Shown here piece by piece: positions 8,579-15,921 of a stretch of DNA of 64,000 nt; position 1 is the first letter of the stretch; the number at the start of each line of letters is the position of its first letter. Where the stretch lies: assembly GCA_016124845.1 (NCBI GenBank), contig WGMW01000007.1:1-64000 (forward strand), written 5' to 3'. The notes under the pieces are model-generated. The model was not told the origin of the DNA and did not search any database. It saw only the letters and a program-made list of their open reading frames with translations. The translations under genes and the position numbers were made by a program. This DNA is from Flavobacteriales bacterium (GTDB lineage: Bacteria; Bacteroidota; Bacteroidia; UBA10329).

Positions 8579-8998
8579 CTATCTATAGTTGTTTGACTCT
8601 TGTAGTATCTGGGTCAATACTTGCTGAAGTTCTCCTTCTCTATTGAGATTCACTATGATCACACGGTCCAGTCGGTCAATTTCCTTCATTGCCTTCAGTT
8701 CTGCCTGAAGAGGATGGTCATCCAACCAAAAGAAATCCGAACCGAGGTCGATGGCTTCGGTCTTTAACGTTGACCAATCTGTTGCCTTTACCTTTTTGAC
8801 CAATTCCATGGAGTCCGGATCAAAATAGTTGGCCAAATAGTTCAAAGCCGTCTGCGAATTCCCTTTACAGTGAGTTGTCAGCCAGTAGCAATCAAAATTG
8901 GATACCGCGTGCTCCAAAAAAGATACTGCAAATGGTGCGGGTCGTGGATTCTTCGTGGTCAGAATAACGCCATCAATGTCAAGATAGAGTTTGGTCAT
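8579..8998 (-). CDS. HAD-like hydrolase, small
   Basis: This 139-residue protein starts MTKLYLDIDGVIL, whose D-x-D-G is HAD motif I. It also contains YWLTTHCKGNSQ, near the motif II position, and FFWLDDHPLQ, an acidic pair like motif IV. No large cap domain fits in this length. A longer frame to 9127 runs into cdaA and is rejected; the ATG at 8998 puts motif I at the N terminus. It lies 4 bases after cdaA on the same strand and is probably cotranscribed. Substrate is unknown. Confidence 0.7.
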   Translation of the reverse strand: MTKLYLDIDGVILTTKNPRPAPFAVSFLEHAVSNFDCYWLTTHCKGNSQTALNYLANYFDPDSMELVKKVKATDWSTLKTEAIDLGSDFFWLDDHPLQAELKAMKEIDRLDRVIIVNLNREGELQQVLTQILQESNNYR

Positions 8999-9002
8999 CG
9001 GC

Positions 9003-9809
9003 TTACCCACCAAAAAGCTCATCCAGCGTGTCGCGCAGTTGCTTGGGCGAAACATCATAATCCAGTTTTCCATCGTGTGTGATGGAGATTCCACCGGTTT
9101 GCTCTGATACCACAATGGCCACTGCATCCGAGCTTTCGCTCAAACCTACCGCAGCGCGGTGACGCATGCCCAAATGCGCTGGAAAATCGTCATCATCGGT
9201 AACCGGAAGTACGCATCGCGCAGCACGGATCCGGTTTCCCGTAACGATCACAGCGCCATCGTGCAGCGGACTGTTCTTGTAGAAAATGGACTCCAGAATT
9301 TTGGCCGAAACTTCGGCATCCAAGGCTTCGCCCGTGTTGGCGTAGAACTGCAAATTGTTCTCGCGGCTAATGACAATAATGGCGCCTGTGCTGGAATGCG
9401 ACATGTTCAAACAGGCCGAAACAATCGCACTGATATCCAGCGATTTTCCTCCGCGCAGGTTCTTTTTCAGGTTCAACCAGCGAAATGGCGAACGACTTCC
9501 ACCTACAATTCCTGTGGTTCCGATCAAAAGCAGAAACCGCCTTATCTCTTGCTGAAATACCACGATCAGCGCCAGCACACCAACACCTATGAACTGTCCC
9601 AGAATGGAACCGAGCAACTGCATGTTCAGCGCACGCACGATAAGGTAAAGCAGATAAAGCGATAGGATGCCGAGAAAGATGTTGATGGCGGCCGTGCCAC
9701 GCACCAGGTTGTAAAGCTGGTAAAGCAGAATGGCCACGATGAGAATATCCAGCGCATCGAGCCAACGGAACGTGAGGAAACCTAACAGAAGATCGAGCAG
9801 CATCGGCAT
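9003..9809 (-). CDS. cdaA: Diadenylate cyclase CdaA (c-di-AMP synthase)
   Basis: This 268-residue membrane enzyme condenses two ATP to c-di-AMP. Three N-terminal hydrophobic segments (about 4-15/20-35, 40-60 and 66-86) precede the DAC domain, with the catalytic motifs LHDGAV (DGA 184-186) and GMRHRAAVG (RHR 216-218). All key residues are present. The start is the ATG at 9809, or the one at 9803; a longer frame to 9854 adds hydrophilic residues ahead of TM1. Bacteroidota cdaA is often next to folP; here folP is 3 kb away. A small HAD protein follows. Confidence 0.92.
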   Translation of the reverse strand: MPMLLDLLLGFLTFRWLDALDILIVAILLYQLYNLVRGTAAINIFLGILSLYLLYLIVRALNMQLLGSILGQFIGVGVLALIVVFQQEIRRFLLLIGTTGIVGGSRSPFRWLNLKKNLRGGKSLDISAIVSACLNMSHSSTGAIIVISRENNLQFYANTGEALDAEVSAKILESIFYKNSPLHDGAVIVTGNRIRAARCVLPVTDDDDFPAHLGMRHRAAVGLSESSDAVAIVVSEQTGGISITHDGKLDYDVSPKQLRDTLDELFGG

Positions 9810-9905
9810 GGCGAATTGCTCAAAGTTAGTTGAATGCAGTTTTCCTGCTGCCAAAAGTCAGTTTAAGATGGTGCGGATCACGTTATTTAGATTCAAATTT
9901 CCATC

Positions 9906-10724
9906 ATGTCTCAAGACCATCTCGAAGCGTTCGATCCGAATCTGGCACGCAAGGTTGCCAAGTTGTATCTGCCCGTGCTGGAAAAATACCATCGCGCCAA
10001 GTGGCTCGGGTTGCAGAACATTCCTGACGATGTTTTTCTGGGTGTGGGCAATCATTCGGGAATGCATTTCATGCCCGAATCGCTGTTGTGGTTGGCCAAA
10101 TATCATTCGGAGTCTCGCGGGGTTCCCATGCTTACGCTGATCCATCACATGACGCATCATTTGGCAACGATGGTGAAATTGCCTGTGAACGAACTGGGTT
10201 TTTTGGAGGCCAGAAACGACAATGCGTTGGATGCGCTTCAATTGGGTTTTGCCGTCACGGTCTATCCTGGTGGCGACCGCGATGTGGCCAGAACCTATTT
10301 CGATCGGAACAAGATCGACTTCTTCGACCATCTGGGTTACGTGAAAACCGCCATCAGAGCGCGCGTTCCCATTTTGCCCATTGTCGGTTGCGGTGGTGGC
10401 GAAACGCTCTTCGTGATCAATAACGGGGCAAAAATTGCCGAAATCACAGGACTCAAGCGACTTGGTAAGGTTCATACATGGCCGCTGTACTGGTCGTTTC
10501 CGTTCGGGTTTCATTGGGGGCATTTGCCACGTTTCGAACTTCCGCTGCCTTCTCAGATGACTATGAGCATACTGAAACCGATCTACCTCAACGACTACAA
10601 GCCTTCGCAGGTCGATGACCCGAAGGTTATTCAGGAAGTGAACGCTCTTGTCATTTCCACCATGCAGCGTGAACTTGATAGGCTGTCTGAGGGACGGATT
10701 CCGATCATTGGGAAGTTAAAGTAA
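9906..10724 (+). CDS. Lysophospholipid/PlsC-like acyltransferase
   Basis: This 272-residue protein has the features of glycerolipid acyltransferases. GNHSGMHFMPE (about 47-57) takes the place of the NHxxxxD block, and VYPGGDRDVART (about 118-129) corresponds to the FPEGTR substrate-binding block. The usual aspartate of the first motif is not at H+4; this form (NHSG) occurs in the diacylglycerol-type branch of the family. No signal peptide; it is likely a peripheral inner-membrane protein. It is divergent from cdaA, with a 96-base gap. The exact lipid substrate is unknown. Confidence 0.7.
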   Translation: MSQDHLEAFDPNLARKVAKLYLPVLEKYHRAKWLGLQNIPDDVFLGVGNHSGMHFMPESLLWLAKYHSESRGVPMLTLIHHMTHHLATMVKLPVNELGFLEARNDNALDALQLGFAVTVYPGGDRDVARTYFDRNKIDFFDHLGYVKTAIRARVPILPIVGCGGGETLFVINNGAKIAEITGLKRLGKVHTWPLYWSFPFGFHWGHLPRFELPLPSQMTMSILKPIYLNDYKPSQVDDPKVIQEVNALVISTMQRELDRLSEGRIPIIGKLK

Positions 10725-10781
10725 CCGCACAGACGGCCTTGGTCAATCGCACAATATGGTGCTTTGCTTGTTTAATCATTG

Positions 10782-11237
10782 ATGGATGAGGTAAGTATAA
10801 CGGTGTTTGCACTGAAGGTCAGTTTGGCAGCTGTGGCCGGTCTGGTCATCGGTGCTGAGCGCGAGTATCGCGGCAAAAGTGCCGGAATCAAGACCAATAT
10901 GCTGGTTTCCATCGGAGCGGCTGTTTTTGTCATCACTTCATTCCGCTTTGCGGATGTTTCGAACACGGATATGACACGCGTTTTGAGCGAAGTGGTGGTC
11001 GGTGTAGGTTTTCTCGGTGCAGGGGTCATTCTGCAAAAGAAGGATACAGAAATGGTGATTGGCCTTACCACCGCAGCCACGATCTGGTGCAGCGCAGCGG
11101 TAGGATGCATGGCCGCCACAGGCATGTATTGGCACATGGCGTTTGTCACGTTTCTCATCCTTCTCATCAATATCATTTTCGGGATGATCGATTACCGCAT
11201 TTCAAAGCACGGAAATTCCCGAACGAAAGATGGTTAA
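10782..11237 (+). CDS. MgtC/SapB family membrane protein
   Basis: This 151-residue protein shows the MgtC signature GLVIGAEREYRGKSAGIKTN near the N terminus, then VVVGVGFLGAGVILQKK and GLTTAATIWCSAAVG. Four to five TM helices are predicted by eye. Only the membrane domain is present; there is no C-terminal ACT-like domain. Family roles involve Mg2+ limitation and membrane potential, but the function here is unproven. The ATG at 10782 is preferred over the overlapping TTG at 10779. The 3' end overlaps the convergent phosphodiesterase gene by four bases. Confidence 0.85.
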   Translation: MDEVSITVFALKVSLAAVAGLVIGAEREYRGKSAGIKTNMLVSIGAAVFVITSFRFADVSNTDMTRVLSEVVVGVGFLGAGVILQKKDTEMVIGLTTAATIWCSAAVGCMAATGMYWHMAFVTFLILLINIIFGMIDYRISKHGNSRTKDG

Positions 11238-12076
11238 TTGCTGATTTTCAGGTGGTTGCCAAAATATTCTGCAAACTTCTTCGGTTTATCAGTATTGATG
11301 AGGTCAACGCCAAGTTTTCGGAACGTTTCCCACGCATTCGGATTATCGGGCGAAGCCCAAAGGCGCAGTTTCTTGCCTTCGGCATGAACCTGTGAGACCA
11401 GTTTTCGCAGTTTCAACTGTTCATCTTCAGGCATTTCGCCTGTTCCGTTCCACTTAAGATGGTTGTGGTAGTTGTCGCTGATTACAGGCATCAGTTGCGA
11501 TGAGATCTGTTTGCCAATGTCACTGGGTCGGCCATCCAAAAACGCCAGTTTCGGTTCGGAATTCACCACAGCCTCATACGGGCGTGAACCTGAGAGGAAA
11601 ACCGTCACCGCGCCTTGTTTCAGTTCACCATTTTCCATGATGGTGAGCATGCTTTTGTAGTTCTCAAGCAACTCAACCAAACGGTTGTACATCTCAACGC
11701 TGCCTCCTTTAAAATCGATCATCAGGTAAAACGGTCCGTCATAATCTTTGTAAACCTTGTCACCGTTCTTTTGATCGTGTTCGAACAGCGGTTTCAGGTA
11801 GAGGTTTTCCAGCGAGCGTTTCTTCTTTCGGAACAACGGACGGACGTGCGCCACGTACAGATCACCTTTCATGAAATGCACATCTGCTTCTACCGAAACG
11901 AGATGGGCTTTCAATGCTTCGAACAGCGCGGGTTTGTTCAGGTAATCGTTATGCGCGTGGCCCGGTACAACTTGCTGCGCGAAAGAAGAGAAAACGAAAA
12001 AGGAGAGAAGGAAAAAGGTGAGTATGGCTGGAACGCGTTTTCTCAAGGTATTGTGCTTGGTGAGTTGGTAATTCAT
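11234..12076 (-). CDS. Secreted glycerophosphodiester phosphodiesterase/PI-PLC-like protein
   Basis: This 280-residue protein has an N-terminal signal segment (VPAILTFFLLSFFVFSSFAQ). A TIM-barrel phosphodiesterase-like domain follows: GHAHNDY supplies the first catalytic histidine, SVEADVHFMKGDLYVAH has the E-x-D metal-ligand pair and second histidine, and GVDLINTDKP ends the barrel. This is the GDPD/PLC-like superfamily found exported in Bacteroidota. Likely role: hydrolysis of a phosphodiester headgroup in the periplasm. The start may lie a few codons downstream of 12076. Confidence 0.75.
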   Translation of the reverse strand: MNYQLTKHNTLRKRVPAILTFFLLSFFVFSSFAQQVVPGHAHNDYLNKPALFEALKAHLVSVEADVHFMKGDLYVAHVRPLFRKKKRSLENLYLKPLFEHDQKNGDKVYKDYDGPFYLMIDFKGGSVEMYNRLVELLENYKSMLTIMENGELKQGAVTVFLSGSRPYEAVVNSEPKLAFLDGRPSDIGKQISSQLMPVISDNYHNHLKWNGTGEMPEDEQLKLRKLVSQVHAEGKKLRLWASPDNPNAWETFRKLGVDLINTDKPKKFAEYFGNHLKISN

Positions 12077-12089
12077 TCTATCTCGGTTG

Positions 12090-12302
12090 TCACCCTGAAT
12101 TTATTTCAGGGTCTGATTGGCATGGCGCGTTCTGTTCGGTGGAATTGAGCCATTTCAGGTCTTCCTCATCCAATTGTTCTTGCGAAGTCAACCTACCGTG
12201 TTTAATGTCTTCTTCACTCATTTGAAGCATTCGCTTTTGGGCCTCGGTGAGAGCAACGCGTTTGTTCCAAGCGTCACAGTTGGTGGATTGGTAGTTGGTC
12301 AT
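12090..12302 (-). CDS. Antitoxin-like small protein, probably truncated
   Basis: This frame encodes 70 residues. LTEAQKRMLQMSEEDIKHGR, followed by LTSQEQLDEEDLKWL, is the C-terminal signature of Bacteroidota antitoxins that pair with RelE/ParE toxins. No toxin gene follows. The last ten codons (QSDPEINSG) are read from a palindromic repeat, so the original 3' end appears to have been replaced. Its start overlaps the stop of the 12299-12985 lipoprotein by four bases, so it may be translated by coupling. It may be a non-functional leftover. Confidence 0.5.
   Translation of the reverse strand: MTNYQSTNCDAWNKRVALTEAQKRMLQMSEEDIKHGRLTSQEQLDEEDLKWLNSTEQNAPCQSDPEINSG
12092..12112. repeat. Dispersed palindrome ACCCTGAA...TTTCAGGGT
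   Basis: An 8-bp stem (12092-12099 with 12105-12112) with a short A/T loop. This 'caccctgaatttatttcagggt' type of palindrome is scattered through many Bacteroidota genomes. Here it supplies the last codons and stop of the antitoxin-like frame and could also act as a bidirectional terminator between it and the phosphodiesterase gene. Confidence 0.6.
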
Positions 12303-12985
12303 TTCAGTTCAATTTTTCTCTTGAAGTGACTACCGGGTTCGTCATCTTCCAAATAAAATTCAATCCAACCATCTTTGATTTGAATCGAATCAATACACGC
12401 TGTAAAGGTGATACTTTGACAGGTTGTGGTCAGTTCGAACGTGTCTGTTTGCCAGCTTTCAGTATCTGCAATGACCCAACGATTGTTTTTGTCATGCTTG
12501 ACATATAGACTGTCATTATCAGTTCTATACGTTTGGTAAGGAATCCTAGGATAGTAATCTACAGTTGACCATCGTACAGAGTCTGATTGAAAATTGAAGA
12601 AAACCGCATATGTGCAGTTTGTGCCACAGCCGTTTGTAACTACTAAGCTATTACGGGTTGACCAACTCAATTTGCTTGGTATGCTTCCAATGAAGATTTT
12701 AGGATGGCTTCTCACATTAGACTGAAATCTGGCTACCGAATCGTTCCCCCAGCGGCAACTTAGATTTTCCCTGTCGTCACTCAACGTTGAGAAAATCTCA
12801 AGAAAACGCCCATCAATAAAAGTTGTGTCAAGCCAATAAATCGTATCCGAACCAGTTGATTCTAAAACATTTCGTTTTGAAAAGGTTTCTGATTTTGAAT
12901 CATGGGCGGCCGATTCCAATTTGTGACGTTTGGAGCCGCAACCAGCTAAAAAAATAGCAAAAGACGCGAGTATTAACTTCTTCAT
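12299..12985 (-). CDS. Hypothetical lipoprotein
   Basis: This 228-residue protein begins MKKLILASFAIFLAGC, a clear lipobox with C16. The rest is hydrophilic and beta-rich, with conspicuous cysteine pairs (NGCGTNC, TTTCQSITFTAC). I do not recognise a family. The start overlaps the folP stop by four bases, so it is likely translated from the folP transcript. Base composition is more A/T-rich than its neighbours, suggesting a lineage-specific insertion between conserved genes. Confidence 0.65.
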   Translation of the reverse strand: MKKLILASFAIFLAGCGSKRHKLESAAHDSKSETFSKRNVLESTGSDTIYWLDTTFIDGRFLEIFSTLSDDRENLSCRWGNDSVARFQSNVRSHPKIFIGSIPSKLSWSTRNSLVVTNGCGTNCTYAVFFNFQSDSVRWSTVDYYPRIPYQTYRTDNDSLYVKHDKNNRWVIADTESWQTDTFELTTTCQSITFTACIDSIQIKDGWIEFYLEDDEPGSHFKRKIELK

Positions 12986-13911
12986 GATAATACCAATTCA
13001 ACCGCTTCCCTCACATCATGAACCCTCAACATGTCTGCGCCATTTTGGAGGAGTTGGCGGTTCACTTCAATGGTACCTTTCAAGGTTTGCGCTTTCGTAT
13101 TTCCATATTTCAAACGGATCATGCTTTTGTGCGAAACGCCTACCAGCATCGGTTTGCCGAAAATGGCGAAATCAGAAAGGTGTTCCACCAGTTCATAGTT
13201 CTGCTCCAAGGTTTTTCCGAAACCGAAACCAGGGTCAACGATCACATCTTTCACGCCTTGCGCTACCAATTTCGGAACGCGGTGTGCGAAGAATTCCAGT
13301 AGAGACGCGATTGATCGCGTCTCACGTGGTCGGTCGGTCTTGTTTTCAGACGCGATGAATCGCGTCTCTACGAGGTTCTGTTGCATGGTCTGTGGTGTGC
13401 CTCTCATGTGCATGCAGATGTAAGGCGCGTTGTACTTGGCGGCAACCAACGGCAATTGTTCATCCAAGTTCCCGCCCGAAATATCATTGATGATGTGTGC
13501 GCCAACTTCCAACGCTTTCTCGGCCACACCCGAACGGAATGTGTCAATAGAGATCACCGCATCAGGAAACCGCTTCACGATTTCCTCCAACGCGGGAATC
13601 ATTCGACTCAGTTCTTCCTCTTCGGAAATATGCTCTGCGCCTGGGCGACTGCTGTACGCTCCAAGATCAAGAATGTCAGCGCCTTCTTCCAACATTTGCT
13701 CCGCTCGGCTAACGGCTGCATCAACCTCGTTGTATTTTCCGCCATCAAAAAAACTATCGGGCGTCAGGTTCAGAATGCCCATCACCAGCGGACGTTCCAT
13801 TACCACTAACCGTCCACGGCAGTTCAGCGTTACAGACCTACGAGGTTGCCGAAACCTCGTAGGTCTCTCGTTTTCGGGCTTTTCGAAAAAGTTATTTTTG
13901 CCGCTCATCAC
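12982..13911 (-). CDS. folP: Dihydropteroate synthase (folate synthesis) with two repeat-derived segments
   Basis: FolP joins 4-aminobenzoate to dihydropterin pyrophosphate. Motifs present: VMGILNLTPDSFFDGG (43-58), LDLGAYSSRPGAE (81-93), SIDTFRS (121-127), INDISGG (141-147), MHMRGTPQTMQ (168-178), VIVDPGFGFGKT (223-234) and the C-terminal R-V-H-D. Two segments are abnormal: residues 181-204 are encoded by a double palindrome (13299-13371) and residues 16-26 by another (13834-13866), the latter exactly 11 codons. The frame stays open through both. The usual start, right before TLNCRGRL, has been lost, so the ATG at 13911 or 13908 must be used unless a non-ATG start exists. The gene is divergent from the DUF1599 gene. 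Confidence 0.9.
   Translation of the reverse strand: MMSGKNNFFEKPENERPTRFRQPRRSVTLNCRGRLVVMERPLVMGILNLTPDSFFDGGKYNEVDAAVSRAEQMLEEGADILDLGAYSSRPGAEHISEEEELSRMIPALEEIVKRFPDAVISIDTFRSGVAEKALEVGAHIINDISGGNLDEQLPLVAAKYNAPYICMHMRGTPQTMQQNLVETRFIASENKTDRPRETRSIASLLEFFAHRVPKLVAQGVKDVIVDPGFGFGKTLEQNYELVEHLSDFAIFGKPMLVGVSHKSMIRLKYGNTKAQTLKGTIEVNRQLLQNGADMLRVHDVREAVELVLS
13299..13371. repeat. Double palindromic repeat inserted in folP
   Basis: Outer 12-bp arms GTAGAGACGCGA (13299-13310) and TCGCGTCTCTAC (13360-13371) enclose two 20-bp palindromes, at 13303-13322 and 13348-13367, that differ only in their central bases. The element is read in frame within folP and encodes VETR...ETRSIAS. 'Agagacgcgatnnatcgcgtct' palindromes are dispersed in Bacteroidota genomes. 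Confidence 0.85.
13834..13866. repeat. 33-bp palindromic repeat in the 5' coding part of folP
   Basis: Perfect 14-bp arms (AGACCTACGAGGTT at 13834-13847, AACCTCGTAGGTCT at 13853-13866) flank a 5-base loop. It encodes RPTRFRQPRRS in the folP frame and is unrelated in sequence to the repeat at 13299-13371. Confidence 0.85.
13893..13900 (+). promoter_or_regulatory. Putative -7 box TATTTTTG for the DUF1599 gene
   Basis: TATTTTTG fits TAnnTTTG and is 38 bases before the ATG at 13939. It lies inside the first codons of folP if folP starts at 13911, so the two divergent genes overlap at their control regions. Confidence 0.5.
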
Positions 13912-13938
13912 CGAGCCGAAGTTAACGGTTCAGAACCG

Positions 13939-14490
13939 ATGTCTAATACCAACGCACAATACGATAAGGCGCTTGCCGAATGCCGCGAGATCTTCGTGGG
14001 CAAGATGAAGGATTACGGTGCTTCGTGGCGCATTTTCCGCCCGAGTTCCATTACCGATCAGCTGTTCATCAAGGCCAATCGCATCCGCAGTCTGGAAGAG
14101 AAGGGCGTAAGCAAAGTAGGCGAGGGCATCTATCCCGAATACATCGGTCTGGTCAACTATTCCATCATGGAATTGATCCAATTGGAGCACGGTCATGCAG
14201 ATGAGCCAGACCTCAACCTTGACCGCGCCACCAAGTGGTACGATGAGTATGCGGCCGAGGCCAAGGCGTTGATGGAACGCAAGAATCACGACTATGGCGA
14301 GGCGTGGCGAGATATGCGCGTGAAGTCGCTGACAGATCTAATTCTTGTTAAAATTCTTCGCATCAAAGAGATGGAAGACAATCAGGGACAGAGCGAACTT
14401 TCCGAAGGAATTGACGCCAATCTGTACGATATGATCAATTACGCGCTTTTTGCGTTGATAAAGCTGAGCGAAACAGTCGATGGTCAATAG
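13939..14490 (+). CDS. DUF1599 protein
   Basis: This 183-residue soluble protein is made of two similar halves. FVGKMKDYGASWRIFRPSSI (about 15-35) and LMERKNHDYGEAWRDMRVKS (about 110-130) share K-x-x-D-Y-G-x-x-W-R, followed by a (T)D(Q/L)(L/I) helix. This is the internally duplicated DUF1599 family found next to folP in Bacteroidota. Function is unknown; conserved pairing with folP suggests a link to folate or nucleotide metabolism, as an inference. Start at 13939: the longer frame from 13846 would be translated from promoter and repeat DNA. Confidence 0.8.
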   Translation: MSNTNAQYDKALAECREIFVGKMKDYGASWRIFRPSSITDQLFIKANRIRSLEEKGVSKVGEGIYPEYIGLVNYSIMELIQLEHGHADEPDLNLDRATKWYDEYAAEAKALMERKNHDYGEAWRDMRVKSLTDLILVKILRIKEMEDNQGQSELSEGIDANLYDMINYALFALIKLSETVDGQ

Positions 14491-14537
14491 TCCACAGGCT
14501 GTAGCTTAAATACCAATTTATCATCTGTGGACTGTTG
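14485..14537. repeat. Intergenic inverted repeat
   Basis: CAATAGTCCACAG (14485-14497) pairs with CTGTGGACTGTTG (14525-14537) with one G:T mismatch. The left arm overlaps the DUF1599 stop codon. It could act as a weak terminator, but no T tract follows. Confidence 0.5.
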
Positions 14538-14578
14538 TCCGTTGACTGTCGACTTGCTGCAACATTCATCAGTTGACA

Positions 14579-14607
14579 TTGCCAGTTAAAGTCTAAGTCT
14601 AAATTTG
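14579..14607 (+). promoter_or_regulatory. Promoter of the DoxX-permease-tpiA-prmA block
   Basis: TTG at 14579-14581 and TAAATTTG at 14600-14607 fit the Bacteroidota -33/-7 pattern with an 18-base spacer. Transcription would start near 14614, which excludes the TTG at 14605 as a start codon and supports the ATG at 14632. Confidence 0.7.
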
Positions 14608-14631
14608 CTTGGAAAAATTGACCCACCATTT

Positions 14632-15921
14632 ATGAAACTCATAACAGACATAGCGCGGTATTTCGTTGGGGTGCTTTTCATTTTCTCTGGAATTGTAAAA
14701 GCCAACGACCCGCTCGGTTTCAGCTACAAGCTGGAAGAGTATTTCGAGGAGTTCGCCAAGCTGGGCGAGTATGTTGGATTCTTGGAGCCGTTCTTCCATT
14801 TCTGTCACGAATACGCGCTGCCGCAGGCCATTTTCATTGTCATATTGGAAGTGGTTCTGGGCGTTGCCATTCTGGTTCGGTTCCGCACGCGATTGGTAGC
14901 TTGGTTGCTATTGTTGCTCATCACGTTCTTCACCATTCTCACGTTCTCATCCGCCTATTTCGGCATTGTGAAAACCTGCGGATGTTTCGGTGATGCCATT
15001 CCGCTTACCGCTTGGGAAAGCTTCTACAAGGATGTGATCCTATCGGTTCTCATCATCATCATTTTCGTTCGGCAGAAACAGATCAGTATTTCTGAAACAG
15101 GCGTGAACGATTTTGTGCTTGCAGCTATCGGTTCGTTGGTCATGCTTAAACTCTCGTACGATCTCGAGTGGTTCTTCCCGTTCTGGTTCGTAACCATCAC
15201 GTTTACGGTGTTTTTCTTGGTGCGATTGGTGGATCATATCAAAGCACCGATGATCACAACCGGCCTGGCCACGCTTGCCATGAGTTTCTTCACGTTCTAC
15301 ACCTATAGTTATCTGCCGGTGAAGGATTTCCGTGCCTACGCCTCAGGAAAGAGCATCACAGAGCAGATGCAGGGCATTCCTGACAAATTGAAATACTATT
15401 ATAAGCTGCGCGATAAGGAAACGGGGCAGGAGAAGGAGTTCGAGAAATTCCCAGAGAATTATCAGGAGCGGTACGAATACGTGGATTCTCGCACGGAAGT
15501 GCTGGAGAAAGGAATTGAACCGAAGATCATGGATTTCTCCATTATGACTGCCGAAGGAGAAGACCTGACGGAAGATTTCCTCGAAAGCGAGCACTTCACA
15601 TTCCTGCTGATCTCGAACGACCTGACCAAAGCAGTTGAGCAGCCGCAGAAGCGCATTAACGAACTTGCCCATGCCTTGCAGGAGCGTGGTTATCGATTCG
15701 TTGGATTGACAGCCAGTACGCCTGAAACGGCTGTTGAATTTGCGCAGCGCAACGGCAACCCGTTCAATTATCTGTTCTGCGATCAGATCGTGCTGAAGAC
15801 CATCATCCGTTCCAATCCGGGATTGATGCTGATCAAAGACGGCAAGATCTACGGAAAGTGGCACTACAATGATCTGCCCGAACTGCAGGTGTTGGAGTTG
15901 GAATACCTGAATCAGCCTTAA
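14632..15921 (+). CDS. DoxX/MauE-type redox membrane protein with C-terminal thioredoxin-like part
   Basis: This 429-residue protein starts with a DoxX-like four-helix membrane region (RYFVGVLFIFSGIVKANDP, then helices to about 145). It includes the conserved VKTCGCFGDAIPLT (about 113-126), whose Cys pair is the MauE-type redox motif. More hydrophobic helices follow to about 230. The soluble C-terminal third (about 300-429) ends like the Bacteroidota 'BT_3928' family and looks thioredoxin-like (FLLISNDLTKA; NPGLMLIKDGKIYGKWH) but lacks a CxxC. Probable role: membrane thiol redox. It starts the block running to prmA. Confidence 0.75.
   Translation: MKLITDIARYFVGVLFIFSGIVKANDPLGFSYKLEEYFEEFAKLGEYVGFLEPFFHFCHEYALPQAIFIVILEVVLGVAILVRFRTRLVAWLLLLLITFFTILTFSSAYFGIVKTCGCFGDAIPLTAWESFYKDVILSVLIIIIFVRQKQISISETGVNDFVLAAIGSLVMLKLSYDLEWFFPFWFVTITFTVFFLVRLVDHIKAPMITTGLATLAMSFFTFYTYSYLPVKDFRAYASGKSITEQMQGIPDKLKYYYKLRDKETGQEKEFEKFPENYQERYEYVDSRTEVLEKGIEPKIMDFSIMTAEGEDLTEDFLESEHFTFLLISNDLTKAVEQPQKRINELAHALQERGYRFVGLTASTPETAVEFAQRNGNPFNYLFCDQIVLKTIIRSNPGLMLIKDGKIYGKWHYNDLPELQVLELEYLNQP

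Noticed and set aside
9159-9665. Long open frame on the plus strand inside cdaA
   Set aside because: It is antisense to a clear diadenylate cyclase and has no family features; similar long shadows occur opposite folP, nrdJ, nosZ and the TonB receptor.
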